64,000 nucleotides of DNA. Source: CAVTWH01 sp963850915. GTDB taxonomy: Bacteria; Actinomycetota; Actinomycetes; Mycobacteriales; Micromonosporaceae. Position 1 is the first letter of the stretch. Every line of letters starts with the position of its first letter. Made by a program: the position numbers and the translations under genes. The notes below the pieces were generated by a model, which was not told the DNA's origin, did no database searches, and worked only from the letters and a program-made list of their open reading frames with translations. Shown piece by piece: positions 54,645 to 63,213 of this stretch. The stretch is from the NCBI GenBank assembly GCA_963850915.1, contig CAWKND010000010.1, positions 496,001 through 560,000 on the forward strand, in the 5' to 3' direction.

Positions 54645-54888
54645 GGTGCACTTCCCTCACTTCGATGGCGCTGGGTCGTCACCGACCCTGCGACCCCACC
54701 GCGGGATCGCCGGCCACTGTGGACAACTCGCCTGGCGGGACCTTGTTCAACAGCGACCGAACACGCACGCTACACGAGCCACTCGCGCCCCGCACTACCA
54801 CAAATCGGGCACCCGGGTTACAGGTAAGACTCAATCACATTGGTCAATGTATTGGCTCTTCAACGCGACTCACGGTACGACTGATGGT

Positions 54889-55395
54889 GTGCCTGTAGAG
54901 CCTGTCATCCGACCCGCTGCCATCGCCGATACCGCGCGGGTACGCGCGCTGCGGCTGGAGATGCTCGCCGATGCGCCACTCGCGTTCATCGAGCGACTCG
55001 ACGAAGCCGCGGCCCGTCCACACGAGCAGTTCCGGCAGCGGTTGGCGGAGCGGGTACACGACCCGGCGAGCGTCCAACTGGTCGCCGACGCGGCCGGCCG
55101 GATCGTCGCGCAGGCCGGTGCGCTGGCCATGCCCGGTACCCCCGATGTGAGCCTGATCTTCGCGGTCTTCATCAGCCCGCCGTGGCGCGGCAGCGGTCTG
55201 CTGCCGCGCATGCTCGACGCCGTCGGCGACTGGTCCCGGGCAGCCGGCCGGTACACCCTGGAGCTGGAGGTGGTGACCTCCAACGCGCGCGCCATCCGGG
55301 CGTACGGCCGGGCCGGCTTCGTGGACACCGGAGTACGTAGCCGGCACCCGACCATCCCGGTACTCACCGAGATGGTGATGACCAGGGCGGCCTGA
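54889..55395 (+). CDS. GNAT family N-acetyltransferase
   Basis: 168 residues. Acetyl-CoA-dependent acyltransferase: VIRPAAIADTARVRALRLEM, motif A in LIFAVFISPPWRGSGLLPRM (R-x-x-G-x-G/L), LELEVVTSNARAIRAYGRAG (motif B) and GFVDTGVRSRHP. The acceptor is unknown; relatives acetylate amino acids, peptides or antibiotics. The start is not certain: GTG 54889 (VPVEPVIRP) is used; ATG 54847 would add fourteen residues. Divergent from cspA, with an AT-rich patch (54825-54860) that probably holds promoters. Confidence 0.88.
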   Translation: MPVEPVIRPAAIADTARVRALRLEMLADAPLAFIERLDEAAARPHEQFRQRLAERVHDPASVQLVADAAGRIVAQAGALAMPGTPDVSLIFAVFISPPWRGSGLLPRMLDAVGDWSRAAGRYTLELEVVTSNARAIRAYGRAGFVDTGVRSRHPTIPVLTEMVMTRAA

Positions 55396-55419
55396 CCGAA
55401 AGCTAGACGTGCCGGCGGG

Positions 55420-57087
55420 CTAGAGATGCCGGCGGGATTGGACGATCCGGAACCGGCTGGCGACAAAGGCTCCGTCAGTCAGCGCCGCGTTCGTCGCGGC
55501 GTTCGCGCCGGTACCGTGGAAGTCGGAGAAGGCCGCCGACTGGTTGACGAACACCCCGCCGGTGAGGTTGGCCGACAGGTGCACGCCGACGTCCATCGCG
55601 GCCGACTCCACCGCGTCGAGCGTCTCCTCGGAGGTGCTGTAGACGGCGGCGGTCAACGCGCCCTTGGCACCGACGATCCGGCGGAACAGTTCGATGCTGG
55701 CCGGGGTCGAGTCGGTCGCCACGACAAAGGAGATCGGCCCGAACCACTCGCTGTCGAAGTTGTCGGCGCGGGCCGCGTCCTGGGTCAGGATCAGCGGGGT
55801 ACACACGACCGCGTCCGGGTAGCTGGGGTGCCGTACGTCGCGCGAGTCCAGCAGTATCTTGCCGTGGCCACGGGCGGCCGCGATGCGCCCCGGAATCGCG
55901 TCGTTGACCATCGCGCCGGTCAGTTCCACACCGCTCGAATCGTCGGCGACCAGGGCCGCCACCGCGTCCGCGATGCCCTGGGCCACCTCGGCGAAGGTAC
56001 GCGGGCCCGACTCGGTGGCGATGCCGTCCCGCGGGACCAGGATGTCCTGCGGGGTGGTACACATCTGTCCACTGTAGAGCGTCAGCGAGAAGGCGATGTT
56101 GCGGCACATCCCGGCGAAGTCGTCGGTGGAGTCGACGATGACGGTGTTCACGCCGGCCTTCTCGGTGTAGACGACGGCCTGCCGGGCGTTGGCCTCCAGC
56201 CAGTTGCCGAAGCCGGTCGAGCCGGTGTAGTCGATGATCTTGATCTCCGGGCGTACCGCCAGCGTGGCAGCGATCTTCTCGCCCGGCTCCTCGACGGCGA
56301 GGGTCACCAGGTTCGGGTCGTACCCCAGCTCGGCAAGTACCTCCCGGGCGTACCGGACGGTGAGTGCCAACGGCAGCACGGCACCCGGATGCGGCTTCAC
56401 GATGACCGGGTTCCCGGTGGCCAGCGACGCGAAGAGTCCGGGGTAGGAGTTCCAGGTCGGGAACGTGTTGCAGCCGATCACGAGAGCGACGCCACGGGGT
56501 ACCAGATGGAAGGTCTTCTCCATCCGCAGCGGCCCGCCCTTGCCACCGGGCTTGGTCCACGCGGCCACGGTCGGGTGCCGCAGCTGCTCGGTGTACGCGT
56601 ACGCGACCGCCTCCAGCGCCCGGTCCAGCGCGTGCGCGCCGCCCGCTTGGAAGGCCATCACGAACGCCTGCCCGGTGGTGAACTGCACCGCGTTGGCCAG
56701 CTGGAAGATGTGCTGGTGCAGCCGGCTGAGGATGGCCAGGCAGGCGACCGCGCGGGCGTCCGGTCCGGCGTCCCGCCAGCCGGGCATGGCGGCCCGCGCG
56801 GCCGCGATCAGGGCATCCGGTTCACTGCGGGGGTACCGCACGCCAAGCTCGACACCGAACGGCGATCGCTCGGTCGCCACGTGGTCGCGCACGCCCGGCT
56901 GGTCGATCACGAAGTCGCGGCGCAGCAGCGCCCGGAAGTCGACCTCCCCCTCGGCGGCGGCGTCCGGGCCGTAGACCCGTGGGCTGGGCGACTCGGGGAA
57001 GGCGGAGAAGTAGTCGCGCTCGGCGATGGCGACGAGTGCCCGATCCAGGGTGTCGGCGGGCAGTGGGCTGACGACGGTGGCAGTCAT
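55420..57087 (-). CDS. paaN: Phenylacetic acid degradation protein PaaN (aldehyde dehydrogenase family)
   Basis: 555 residues. Aldehyde-dehydrogenase-fold protein of the PaaN type found in actinobacteria, which acts on the ring-opened semialdehyde in phenylacetyl-CoA breakdown. Seen: FSAFPESPSPRVYG near the N-terminus, VALVIGCNTFPTWNSYPGLF, NPVIVKPHPGAVLPLALTVR, IIDYTGSTGFGNWLE, YTEKAGVNTVIV, catalytic cysteine in LYSGQMCTTPQDILVP, and SDFHGTGANAATNAAL at the end. ATG 57087 (MTATVVSPLP) follows GGGG. The other paa genes are not in the window, so this copy is isolated. Confidence 0.9.
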   Translation of the reverse strand: MTATVVSPLPADTLDRALVAIAERDYFSAFPESPSPRVYGPDAAAEGEVDFRALLRRDFVIDQPGVRDHVATERSPFGVELGVRYPRSEPDALIAAARAAMPGWRDAGPDARAVACLAILSRLHQHIFQLANAVQFTTGQAFVMAFQAGGAHALDRALEAVAYAYTEQLRHPTVAAWTKPGGKGGPLRMEKTFHLVPRGVALVIGCNTFPTWNSYPGLFASLATGNPVIVKPHPGAVLPLALTVRYAREVLAELGYDPNLVTLAVEEPGEKIAATLAVRPEIKIIDYTGSTGFGNWLEANARQAVVYTEKAGVNTVIVDSTDDFAGMCRNIAFSLTLYSGQMCTTPQDILVPRDGIATESGPRTFAEVAQGIADAVAALVADDSSGVELTGAMVNDAIPGRIAAARGHGKILLDSRDVRHPSYPDAVVCTPLILTQDAARADNFDSEWFGPISFVVATDSTPASIELFRRIVGAKGALTAAVYSTSEETLDAVESAAMDVGVHLSANLTGGVFVNQSAAFSDFHGTGANAATNAALTDGAFVASRFRIVQSRRHL

Positions 57088-57263
57088 GACCCCATCATGC
57101 CGCGCCCCGCCGGCCAGCGGAAAAGGCCCGGCCAAGGATAAGGACCCGGAAAGAGATGTGGCGGGTGGAGCGGACTAGCCGCCCCACCCGCCACCCCGAC
57201 CACCTCGCGCGCCCGGCTACCAACGCAGCCAACGAAAGTCCACCGGAGGGGGTTGTCGGGGGT

Positions 57264-58628
57264 CTATGGCGCCGGTACCGCCTCCTCGTTGTCGACCGGA
57301 GCTCCGGCCAGCCCAGGCCGCGTCTCGGGTACCACCGGCCCGTCCCCGCCGTGTGCCACCTCGACCGGCGAATCGTCGACAGGCGCGTCACCGGAGTAGG
57401 TCGGCAGCTCCCGCATGGTGCGCAGGGGCGAGAACAGAACAGGTAGAAAAGCCAGCATGCCGCCGATTGCGCCAACCCACAAGGTCGGTCGCACACCGAT
57501 GTAGTGGCCGAGTACGCCGCCGATGAACCCACCGATGGGTAGCGTGCCCCAGACCAGGAAGCGCATGGTGGCATTCATCCGGCCGAGCAGCCGCTCCGGG
57601 GTGAGGCCCTGACGGAAGCTGACCTGGGTGATGTTGTAGACGACGGCGCCGAACCAGTAGATGGCGGTACCGAACGCGGCCAGCAAGAGCAGCCAGCCGC
57701 GGTGGGCCATCGGCATGAACAGCGCGAACGGACCGGTGACCGCGACCGAGATCCAGATGGTCGGACCCTGCCCCAGCCACTTAGCGATCTTGGTGGCGAA
57801 CAGCGCCGCGACCATGCCGCCGATCGCGCCCAACGAGGTAACCAGGCCGATGACGGCTGCGTTGAGGTTCAGGTCGCGGGCCAGCAGAACGATGACCATC
57901 GCGCCGCCGATCGAGCTGAACAGGTTGGAGGATCCGGTACAGGCGGCGATCGAGCGGAGCATCTTGTTGCCGAGTACGAAGCGCAGCCCCTCGGCGATCT
58001 CCCGCCCCAGGTGCGCGTCCGGCTTGCGCTCCGGCTTGTCCTCGAGCTTGCGGATGCGGCGCACGAACAGCGCCGAGCCCAGGTAACTGACCGCGTCGAG
58101 GGCGACCGCGAAAGGGGCGGTGAGCGCCGTGATCAAACCACCGGCGATCGGCGGGCCGGCGAGTTGGTTGACCGCCCGGACCGCCTCCAGCTTGGCGTTC
58201 CCCTCGACCAGCTTGTCCCGGCCGACGAGGTGCGGCAGGTAACTCTGGTAGGAGACATCGAAGAACACCGTGAGTACGCCGGTCAGCAGCGCGACCACGT
58301 AGAGCTGGGCCATCGTGAGTGCCCCGGCCCACCAGGCCAGTGGCACGCTGCCGAGCACGATCGCCCGGCCCAGGTCACCGGCCATCAGTACGTTGCGCCG
58401 GCGCATCCGGTCCACCCAGGCCCCGGCCGGCAATCCGACGAGCAGGAAGGCCAGCGTCTCGCAGGCGGCCAGTACGCCCATCTCGAAGTTGCTCGCGTGC
58501 AGCGTGCGTACCGCCACCAGCGGCAGCGCCAGCATGCTCACCTGGGTACCGATCTGGCTGATCGTGTCCGCGGTGTAGAGCTGGCGGAAGTCGTGCTCGC
58601 GCAGCAGGCCGAGAGTGGGCTTCTTCAC
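57264..58628 (-). CDS. MFS transporter (DHA3/EntS-like exporter)
   Basis: 454 residues, 12 spans. KPTLGLLREHDFRQLYTADT, QIGTQVSMLALPLVAVRTLH, PAGAWVDRMRRRNVLMAGDLGR (loop 2-3), YQSYLPHLVGRDKLVEGNAK, and ERLLGRMNATMRFLVWGTLP are typical of DHA3-type drug exporters. The tail is acidic and Pro-rich. The start is GTG 58628 with a GGAG upstream, or GTG 58646. It is divergent from a winged-helix regulator 80 bases away, which very likely controls it. Two copies of GAAAAGTC lie in that gap (58654-58661 and 58682-58689). Confidence 0.91.
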   Translation of the reverse strand: MKKPTLGLLREHDFRQLYTADTISQIGTQVSMLALPLVAVRTLHASNFEMGVLAACETLAFLLVGLPAGAWVDRMRRRNVLMAGDLGRAIVLGSVPLAWWAGALTMAQLYVVALLTGVLTVFFDVSYQSYLPHLVGRDKLVEGNAKLEAVRAVNQLAGPPIAGGLITALTAPFAVALDAVSYLGSALFVRRIRKLEDKPERKPDAHLGREIAEGLRFVLGNKMLRSIAACTGSSNLFSSIGGAMVIVLLARDLNLNAAVIGLVTSLGAIGGMVAALFATKIAKWLGQGPTIWISVAVTGPFALFMPMAHRGWLLLLAAFGTAIYWFGAVVYNITQVSFRQGLTPERLLGRMNATMRFLVWGTLPIGGFIGGVLGHYIGVRPTLWVGAIGGMLAFLPVLFSPLRTMRELPTYSGDAPVDDSPVEVAHGGDGPVVPETRPGLAGAPVDNEEAVPAP

Positions 58629-58708
58629 GCAGGCAGAGTGCTCCACTGATTGGGAAAAGTCAACCGGTCTCCTCGGCCGGCGAAAAGTCCGGCTACGCTG
58701 GGGCCGCT

Positions 58709-59233
58709 ATGCCGATCAGCAGGGAAGGCCGCCGCCCGGCCACCGAAGCCGAGGCCCGTGCGCTGGCCTCGGCCGTCCGGCTGCGCATCCTGCGGATGTG
58801 CCTGGACCGGGCGCTGACCAACAAGGAGATCGCCCACCGGCTGGGCGCCAATCCGGCCACCACACTCCACCACGTACGCACGCTGGTCGCCACGGGATTT
58901 CTGGAGCCACAGGAGGAGCGGCGCGGAGTACGCAACTCGCGTGAGGTGCCGTACCTGGCGACCAAGAAGTCGTGGCGGCTGGATGTGGACGAGTCCGGGG
59001 TCACCGGCGGGGGTACCGCAATGCTGGAGGCGTTCCTGCAGGAGGTACGCCTGGTCGACCAGGACGACGCGGCGTTCGCCCGGCTCGGACTGCGCCTGTC
59101 CGAGCTGGAGCTGGAGGAGCTGCGTACCCGGCTGGGTGAGGTGCTCAACGACTTCGCCGACCGGGTACCGGCGGGCGACGGTACCCCGTACTCACTCTTC
59201 GTCGCCCTGCACCCCGACGTCACCCGCGACTGA
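58709..59233 (+). CDS. Winged-helix (ArsR-like) transcriptional regulator
   Basis: 174 residues. N-terminal winged helix: ALASAVRLRILRMCLDRALT, NKEIAHRLGANPATTLHHVR (recognition helix), TLVATGFLEPQEERRGVRNS, RE-VPYLATKKSW. The C-terminal half (TAMLEAFLQEVRLVDQDDAA, LSELELEELRTRLGEVLNDF) is helical and probably senses a ligand or dimerises. This pairing with a divergent DHA3 exporter is common in actinobacteria and suggests substrate-induced efflux. It lacks the metal-binding cysteines of classical ArsR. ATG 58709 follows GGGGC. Confidence 0.88.
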   Translation: MPISREGRRPATEAEARALASAVRLRILRMCLDRALTNKEIAHRLGANPATTLHHVRTLVATGFLEPQEERRGVRNSREVPYLATKKSWRLDVDESGVTGGGTAMLEAFLQEVRLVDQDDAAFARLGLRLSELELEELRTRLGEVLNDFADRVPAGDGTPYSLFVALHPDVTRD

Positions 59234-59553
59234 GCCGGCTCTCGCTCTCTCGACAGCGGGCCACGCGCCGGTGGAGCTGACGTCGCGCGGCGGCGGAGAC
59301 TTGATCTAGCAGCGACCGAGCCGGGTCGGAGCGCGGCTGGCGCTCGGCTCGCGGGCTGCTGCCGGTTGACTCGCGTGCTACTTCGGAAATGGTCGAGAGG
59401 ACGATCGCACAGCGCCTCTGGCGCTGGTCAAAGGATTCCCAACAAGTTGGGGCCTCGGCGATTCGTCCTCCCGCGGATAGCATCCTGCGCCCGGGTAGAG
59501 ATCACGTCAAGAGTTGCGGAACCGCGATTTCGACCCTGAGCCAATTCCCAGTT
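59234..59553. other. Intergenic region between convergent regulator and thrC-like genes
   Basis: About 320 bases without a convincing gene, AT-richer than its surroundings in places (59380-59560). The convergent orientation means it holds the 3' ends of both neighbours. I looked on the leftward strand for a MoaD/ThiS-like small sulfur-carrier gene after the thrC-like gene and saw none ending in Gly-Gly. The palindrome at 59554 follows. Confidence 0.5.
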
Positions 59554-59614
59554 ACGCACAGCTACGAAGATCGCCCGGAACCGGGATGACCTGGGAATCC
59601 CCGTAACTGTGCGT
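59554..59614. repeat. Long interrupted palindrome near the thrC-like gene end
   Basis: ACGCACAGCTACG (59554-59566) and CGTAACTGTGCGT (59602-59614) are inverted with one mismatch; inside them CCCGG-AA-CCGGG (59574-59585) adds a central hairpin. TTCCCAG (59545-59551) and CTGGGAA (59591-59597) give a second, alternative pairing. A terminator or a palindromic repeat element, comparable in size with those at 6136 and 16575. Confidence 0.6.
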
Positions 59615-59689
59615 ATTCGCGTCCGGAGTGGACAGCCAGCCGAACGGAGGTCGCCCAGGTCAGCTCGGCGCGCCGGCCGGCGACCGCGC

Positions 59690-60988
59690 TCAGCCGAGCA
59701 GGCCGGCCTCGCGGGCGGCCCGCAGCGACGGCTTGACCGTGTGGGTCGGGCCGACCAGACCCGCCACCGCATCGATGGTCTTCAGTCCTTCGCCGGTGTT
59801 GTAGATGACCGTCTCCTTGCCGGGGTCCAGCCGGCCGGCGGCGACCAGCTTCTGGAACACCGCCGCGGTCACCCCACCGGCGGTCTCCGCGAACACCCCG
59901 GTGGTACGGGCGAGCAGCTGGATGCCGGCGCGGATCTCGTCGTCGTCGGCGTAGTCCATCCAGCCGCCGGAGCGCTTCACGGCTTCGAGGGCGTACAGGC
60001 CGGCGGCCGGGTCACCGATGTTGAGCGACTTCGCGATGCCGGTCGGGCGTACCGGCGTGATCACGTCGGTGTCGGCGTGCAGCGCGGCGGCGATCGGGTT
60101 GCAGCCGGCGGACTGGGCGCCGAACACCCGCCAGCCACCGGCCGGCGCGTCCACCAGGCCGATCTCGACCAGCTCGCTGAATGCCTTGTCCACCTTGGTG
60201 AGCAGTTCACCGGAGGCCATCGGGATGACCACCTGCTCGGGGATGCGCCAGCCGAGCTGCTCGACCACCTCGTAGCCGAGCGTCTTCGAGCCCTCGGCGT
60301 AGTACGGGCGGACGTTCACGTTGACGAACGCGGTGTCCTCGAACTCGTCGGTCTCGGTGAGCTCGGAGCACAGCCGGTTGACGTCGTCGTAGGAGCCCTC
60401 GATGGCGACCAGTTCGCCGCCGTAGACCGCCGTGGTGACGATCTTGCCCGGCTCCAGGTCGGCCGGGATGAAGACGATCGACGGTACGCCCGCGCGGGCG
60501 GCGTGCGCGGCTACCGAGTTGGCAAGGTTGCCGGTGGAGGCGCAGGCAAAGCGGGTGAAGCCGAGCCCCTTGGCGGCGGAGAGCGCCACCGACACCACGC
60601 GGTCCTTGAAGGAGTGCGTCGGGTTGGCCGAATCGTCCTTGACCCACAGCGGCGCCCGCAGCCCGACTACTTCGGCCAGGGCATCGGCGCGGATCAGCGG
60701 GGTACAGCCGGGGTTCAGGGTCACCCGGGTCGCCGGATCGTGACCGGCCGGGAGGAACGGGGCGTACCGCCAGATGTTGTTCGGCCCGGCGGCGATCCGC
60801 TCGCGCGTGATCGACCTGAGTACGTCGAGGTCGTAGCCCACCTCGAGCGGCCCGAAGCACTGGTAACAGGCGTGCTGGGCGGCGAGCGGGTACTGCGCGC
60901 CGCAGCCGCGACACACCAGGTGTCGAGCGGCGTTCGCGGAGTGGGCGGCATTCTCGGGGCGGGCGGCTGCGTCGAGGATCGACGTCAT
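59690..60988 (-). CDS. Threonine synthase family protein (PLP), under SAM riboswitch
   Basis: 432 residues. Fold-type II PLP enzyme acting on O-phosphohomoserine. N-terminal zinc-ribbon-like CRGCGAQYPLAAQHACYQCF with four cysteines; PLP lysine in DDSANPTHSFKDRVVSVALS; phosphate-binding ASTGNLANSVAAHAARAG; VNVNVRPYYAEGSKTLGYEV; GAQSAGCNPIAAALHADTDV; KSLNIGDPAAGLYALE. By sequence alone this is ThrC-like (thrC). The SAM-I riboswitch directly upstream, however, points to sulfur/methionine metabolism: homologues that make homocysteine from O-phosphohomoserine have, as I recall, been described in Streptomyces with a sulfur-carrier partner. No such partner is adjacent. ATG 60988 (MTSILDAAARPENA) is preceded by GAGAGGAA. 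Confidence 0.92.
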   Translation of the reverse strand: MTSILDAAARPENAAHSANAARHLVCRGCGAQYPLAAQHACYQCFGPLEVGYDLDVLRSITRERIAAGPNNIWRYAPFLPAGHDPATRVTLNPGCTPLIRADALAEVVGLRAPLWVKDDSANPTHSFKDRVVSVALSAAKGLGFTRFACASTGNLANSVAAHAARAGVPSIVFIPADLEPGKIVTTAVYGGELVAIEGSYDDVNRLCSELTETDEFEDTAFVNVNVRPYYAEGSKTLGYEVVEQLGWRIPEQVVIPMASGELLTKVDKAFSELVEIGLVDAPAGGWRVFGAQSAGCNPIAAALHADTDVITPVRPTGIAKSLNIGDPAAGLYALEAVKRSGGWMDYADDDEIRAGIQLLARTTGVFAETAGGVTAAVFQKLVAAGRLDPGKETVIYNTGEGLKTIDAVAGLVGPTHTVKPSLRAAREAGLLG

Positions 60989-61001
60989 GGGAGGGTTTCC
61001 T

Positions 61002-61119
61002 CTCATCTTCCCGGGCGCGTGCCCGGACGGATTTGGCACCCTGCCGCCGGCCCTCGCGTGAGGTGTGGCGGTGGTTGCCGGGGCTTCATCGGGCCGTTCC
61101 CTCTGCCCCTCTGGATGAG
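61002..61119 (-). ncRNA. SAM-I (S-box) riboswitch
   Basis: On the minus strand this leader reads CTCATCCAGAGGGGCAGAGG, then GAACGGCCCGATGAAGCCCC, GGCAACCACC, a variable stem, GGTGCCAAATCC, and finally GGGAAGATGAG. These are the conserved S-box blocks in order and spacing: P1 (CTCATC 61119-61114 with GATGAG 61007-61002), kink-turn AGAGG...GATGAAG, the GGCAACC core and the GGTGCCAAATCC pseudoknot/P3-P4 part. The Shine-Dalgarno GAGAGGAA (61004-60997) overlaps the 3' strand of P1, so SAM binding should hide it and stop translation of the downstream gene. High confidence from motif content. Confidence 0.94.
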
Positions 61120-61237
61120 GTATTCAGTTGTAGTTGGTGCGCGTGTGCGTGTGCGGTTGGTGCGCGTGCTCGTTCAGCGTAGCTGAGGGCTGCCGTCCGG
61201 TGACGGCCGGTCCCACCTGCCGGTCTAGCGTGACCTG

Positions 61238-62200
61238 GTGCACCCCGCCGCGCGTGAGTGGTTTGCCCGGCGTACCGCGTCGTGGCGGGACTGGTCCTTA
61301 CCCGAGTTGATCACTGCCAAGGGTACGACCCGGGTCAGCGTGGTACTGCCGGCGCTCGACGAGGAGGCGACCGTCGGGGCGATCGTGGCGGGTACCGTCC
61401 CGCTGCGCGAGGCCGGGCTGGTGGACGAGATCGTGGTGATCGACTCCGGCTCGGTGGACCGTACCGCCGCCGAGGCGCGCGCCGCCGGGGCAACCGTGTA
61501 CCACCGCGACGACGTACTGCCCGAGGTAGGTTCGCGACCCGGCAAGGGCGAAGTGCTCTGGAAAGCGCTCGCCGTCACGTCCGGGGACATCCTGGTGTAC
61601 GTCGACGCCGACCTCACCGACTTCCAGCCGCACTTCGTCACCGGCCTGCTCGGCCCGCTGCTCCGCCCGCCCTCGGTGCCCGGGGTCCGGCCGGCGCCAG
61701 CAGTTCAGTTGGTCAAGGCGTTCTACGACCGGCCGCTGCTGGACGTGTCGGCCGGCGGTGGCGGACGGGTCACCGAGCTCGCCGCCCGACCGCTGCTGGG
61801 GGCGTACTTTCCGGAGTTGGCGGGGGTGGTACAGCCGCTGGCCGGGGAGTACGCGGCGCGGCGCTCGCTCCTGGAGAGGCTGCCGTTCGCGGCGGGGTAC
61901 GGGGTGGAGACCGGGCTGCTCATCGATGCCTGGCGACTCGCCGGGCTGGATTCGTTGGCACAGGTCGATTTGGGCCAGCGTACGCACGGCCACCAGGACA
62001 CCGCCGCACTCGGCCGGATGGCCGCCACCATCCTGCATACCGTGCTGCACCGTGCGGCTGAAGCAGGCGACCGTCCACTGTGGACGACGCTGATCCAGTT
62101 CCGGCGCGGCCCCGGTGGTGGCATGGAGCCGGTCGAGCAGGACATCGCCTGGCCCGACCGGCCCCCGATGCTCACCGTCCCGGGTTACCTGCGCCGCTGA
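61238..62200 (+). CDS. gpgS: Glucosyl-3-phosphoglycerate synthase
   Basis: 320 residues. GT81 family glycosyltransferase, GT-A fold, that adds glucose from a nucleotide sugar to 3-phosphoglycerate, the first step to glucosylglycerate and, in mycobacteria, methylglucose lipopolysaccharide. Seen: WFARRTASWRDWSLPELITA, VVLPALDEEATVGAIVA, VIDSGSVDRTAAEARAAGA, GKGEVLWKALAV, the DXD motif in LVYVDADLTDFQPHFV, AGGGGRVTELAARPLL and GYGVETGLLIDAWRLAGLDS. GTG 61238 is the start, just past the thrC-like gene's promoter on the opposite strand. Its stop overlaps the convergent EamA gene by 29 bases. Confidence 0.91.
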   Translation: MHPAAREWFARRTASWRDWSLPELITAKGTTRVSVVLPALDEEATVGAIVAGTVPLREAGLVDEIVVIDSGSVDRTAAEARAAGATVYHRDDVLPEVGSRPGKGEVLWKALAVTSGDILVYVDADLTDFQPHFVTGLLGPLLRPPSVPGVRPAPAVQLVKAFYDRPLLDVSAGGGGRVTELAARPLLGAYFPELAGVVQPLAGEYAARRSLLERLPFAAGYGVETGLLIDAWRLAGLDSLAQVDLGQRTHGHQDTAALGRMAATILHTVLHRAAEAGDRPLWTTLIQFRRGPGGGMEPVEQDIAWPDRPPMLTVPGYLRR

Positions 62201-63158
62201 GTACGCCCAGCCGCTCCCCGTGCGCTTCGGGCGCCGGTACCGTTGCGGTGTTTGGGATCTGGGCCGCGGGCGCGGCGGCGCGCGGGCGGGTGACGGCGTT
62301 GGCGGTGACGATCGCGCCCACCGTGATCAGTATGCCGAGCAGTTCGACGGCGCCCGGCCGGTACCCCTGGATCACGGCGATTCCCAGTGCCACCAACGGA
62401 ACCAGGTTCATGAACAGGGCGGCGTTCGGCGCCCCGAGGCGGCGTACCCCGACGTTCCAGGTGAGCAGGGCGACGATGGTGCCGATGCCCCCGATGTAGA
62501 GGAAGTGCGGCCAGACGGCGGCCAGGTCGCCGGCGCTGGGTACGTGCTGCCAGCCGGCCAGGTCGGCGACGACGGTGACGGTCAGCACGGTGAGCGTGCC
62601 GAAGATCGCGGTCAGCGTGGCGTACCGCAGCGGTGACCACTCGGTGAACCGGCTGGCCCCGTGCGTGTAGGTCGCCCAGGCGGCGACGGAGCCGAGCATC
62701 ATCAGGTCGGCGACACCGAAGGAGCCCAGGTCCGGGTGGCCCTTGGTGATCACCAGTGCCACACCGAGCAGCGCGGTGCCGATCAGCGCCAAGGTGACCG
62801 GGCGCGGCCGGATGCCGTCACGCACCCAGCGCACCAGCACGGTGAGTATCGGTGTGAGGGCCACGATCAGCGCGGCGTTCTGCGGCTTCGTCCGCCCCAG
62901 AGCCAGGCCCAGCAACAGATTGAAGGTGCCGTAGCCGAGGGTACCGAGGATCGCCACCTCGACCAGCCGCCGGCCGGGGCGCAGCGCGGCCCAGCCTTCC
63001 CTGGCCACCAGCAGGGTCGCGAACACGGCGCTGGCCAGCAGGTACCGCATGGTGGTGAAGTTGGTGACGTCGACGTGGTGGAGTGCGCCCGCCAGAACGG
63101 AGAACATCACCCCCCAGGCGAGTACCGAGACGAGCGGAAACAGTGCACTGCGGCGCAC
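62172..63158 (-). CDS. EamA/DMT family transporter
   Basis: 328 residues with ten hydrophobic spans in two similar halves, as in drug/metabolite transporters. LFPLVSVLAWGVMFSVLAGA, NFTTMRYLLASAVFATLLVA, LGTLGYGTFNLLLGLALGRT, KPQNAALIVALTPILTVLVR in the first half; IGGIGTIVALLTWNVGVRRL, GAPNAALFMNLVPLVALGIA in the second. Probably a metabolite or amino-acid exporter. GTG 63158 follows a perfect AAGGAG. It is divergent from an ArsR regulator with two matching operators between them, so it is very likely the regulated target. Confidence 0.91.
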   Translation of the reverse strand: MRRSALFPLVSVLAWGVMFSVLAGALHHVDVTNFTTMRYLLASAVFATLLVAREGWAALRPGRRLVEVAILGTLGYGTFNLLLGLALGRTKPQNAALIVALTPILTVLVRWVRDGIRPRPVTLALIGTALLGVALVITKGHPDLGSFGVADLMMLGSVAAWATYTHGASRFTEWSPLRYATLTAIFGTLTVLTVTVVADLAGWQHVPSAGDLAAVWPHFLYIGGIGTIVALLTWNVGVRRLGAPNAALFMNLVPLVALGIAVIQGYRPGAVELLGILITVGAIVTANAVTRPRAAAPAAQIPNTATVPAPEAHGERLGVLSGAGNPGR

Positions 63159-63171
63159 GGCCGGCTCCTTT

Positions 63172-63189
63172 GTTCGAGCTGAATCGAAC
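63172..63189. promoter_or_regulatory. ArsR operator 1: GTTCGA-N6-TCGAAC
   Basis: Perfect 6-6-6 palindrome GTTCGA-GCTGAA-TCGAAC, starting 14 bases upstream of the EamA gene start. Same design and spacing as the site at 63214. Position suits repression of the EamA promoter or leader. Confidence 0.72.
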
Positions 63190-63213
63190 TTGCCCGGGTG
63201 ACGTTACGCCGAG

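Noticed and set aside
59234..59689. A small MoaD/ThiS-like sulfur-carrier gene downstream of the thrC-like gene
   Set aside because: I read the minus strand for a frame of 80-100 residues ending in Gly-Gly and found none; the gap contains a palindrome instead.
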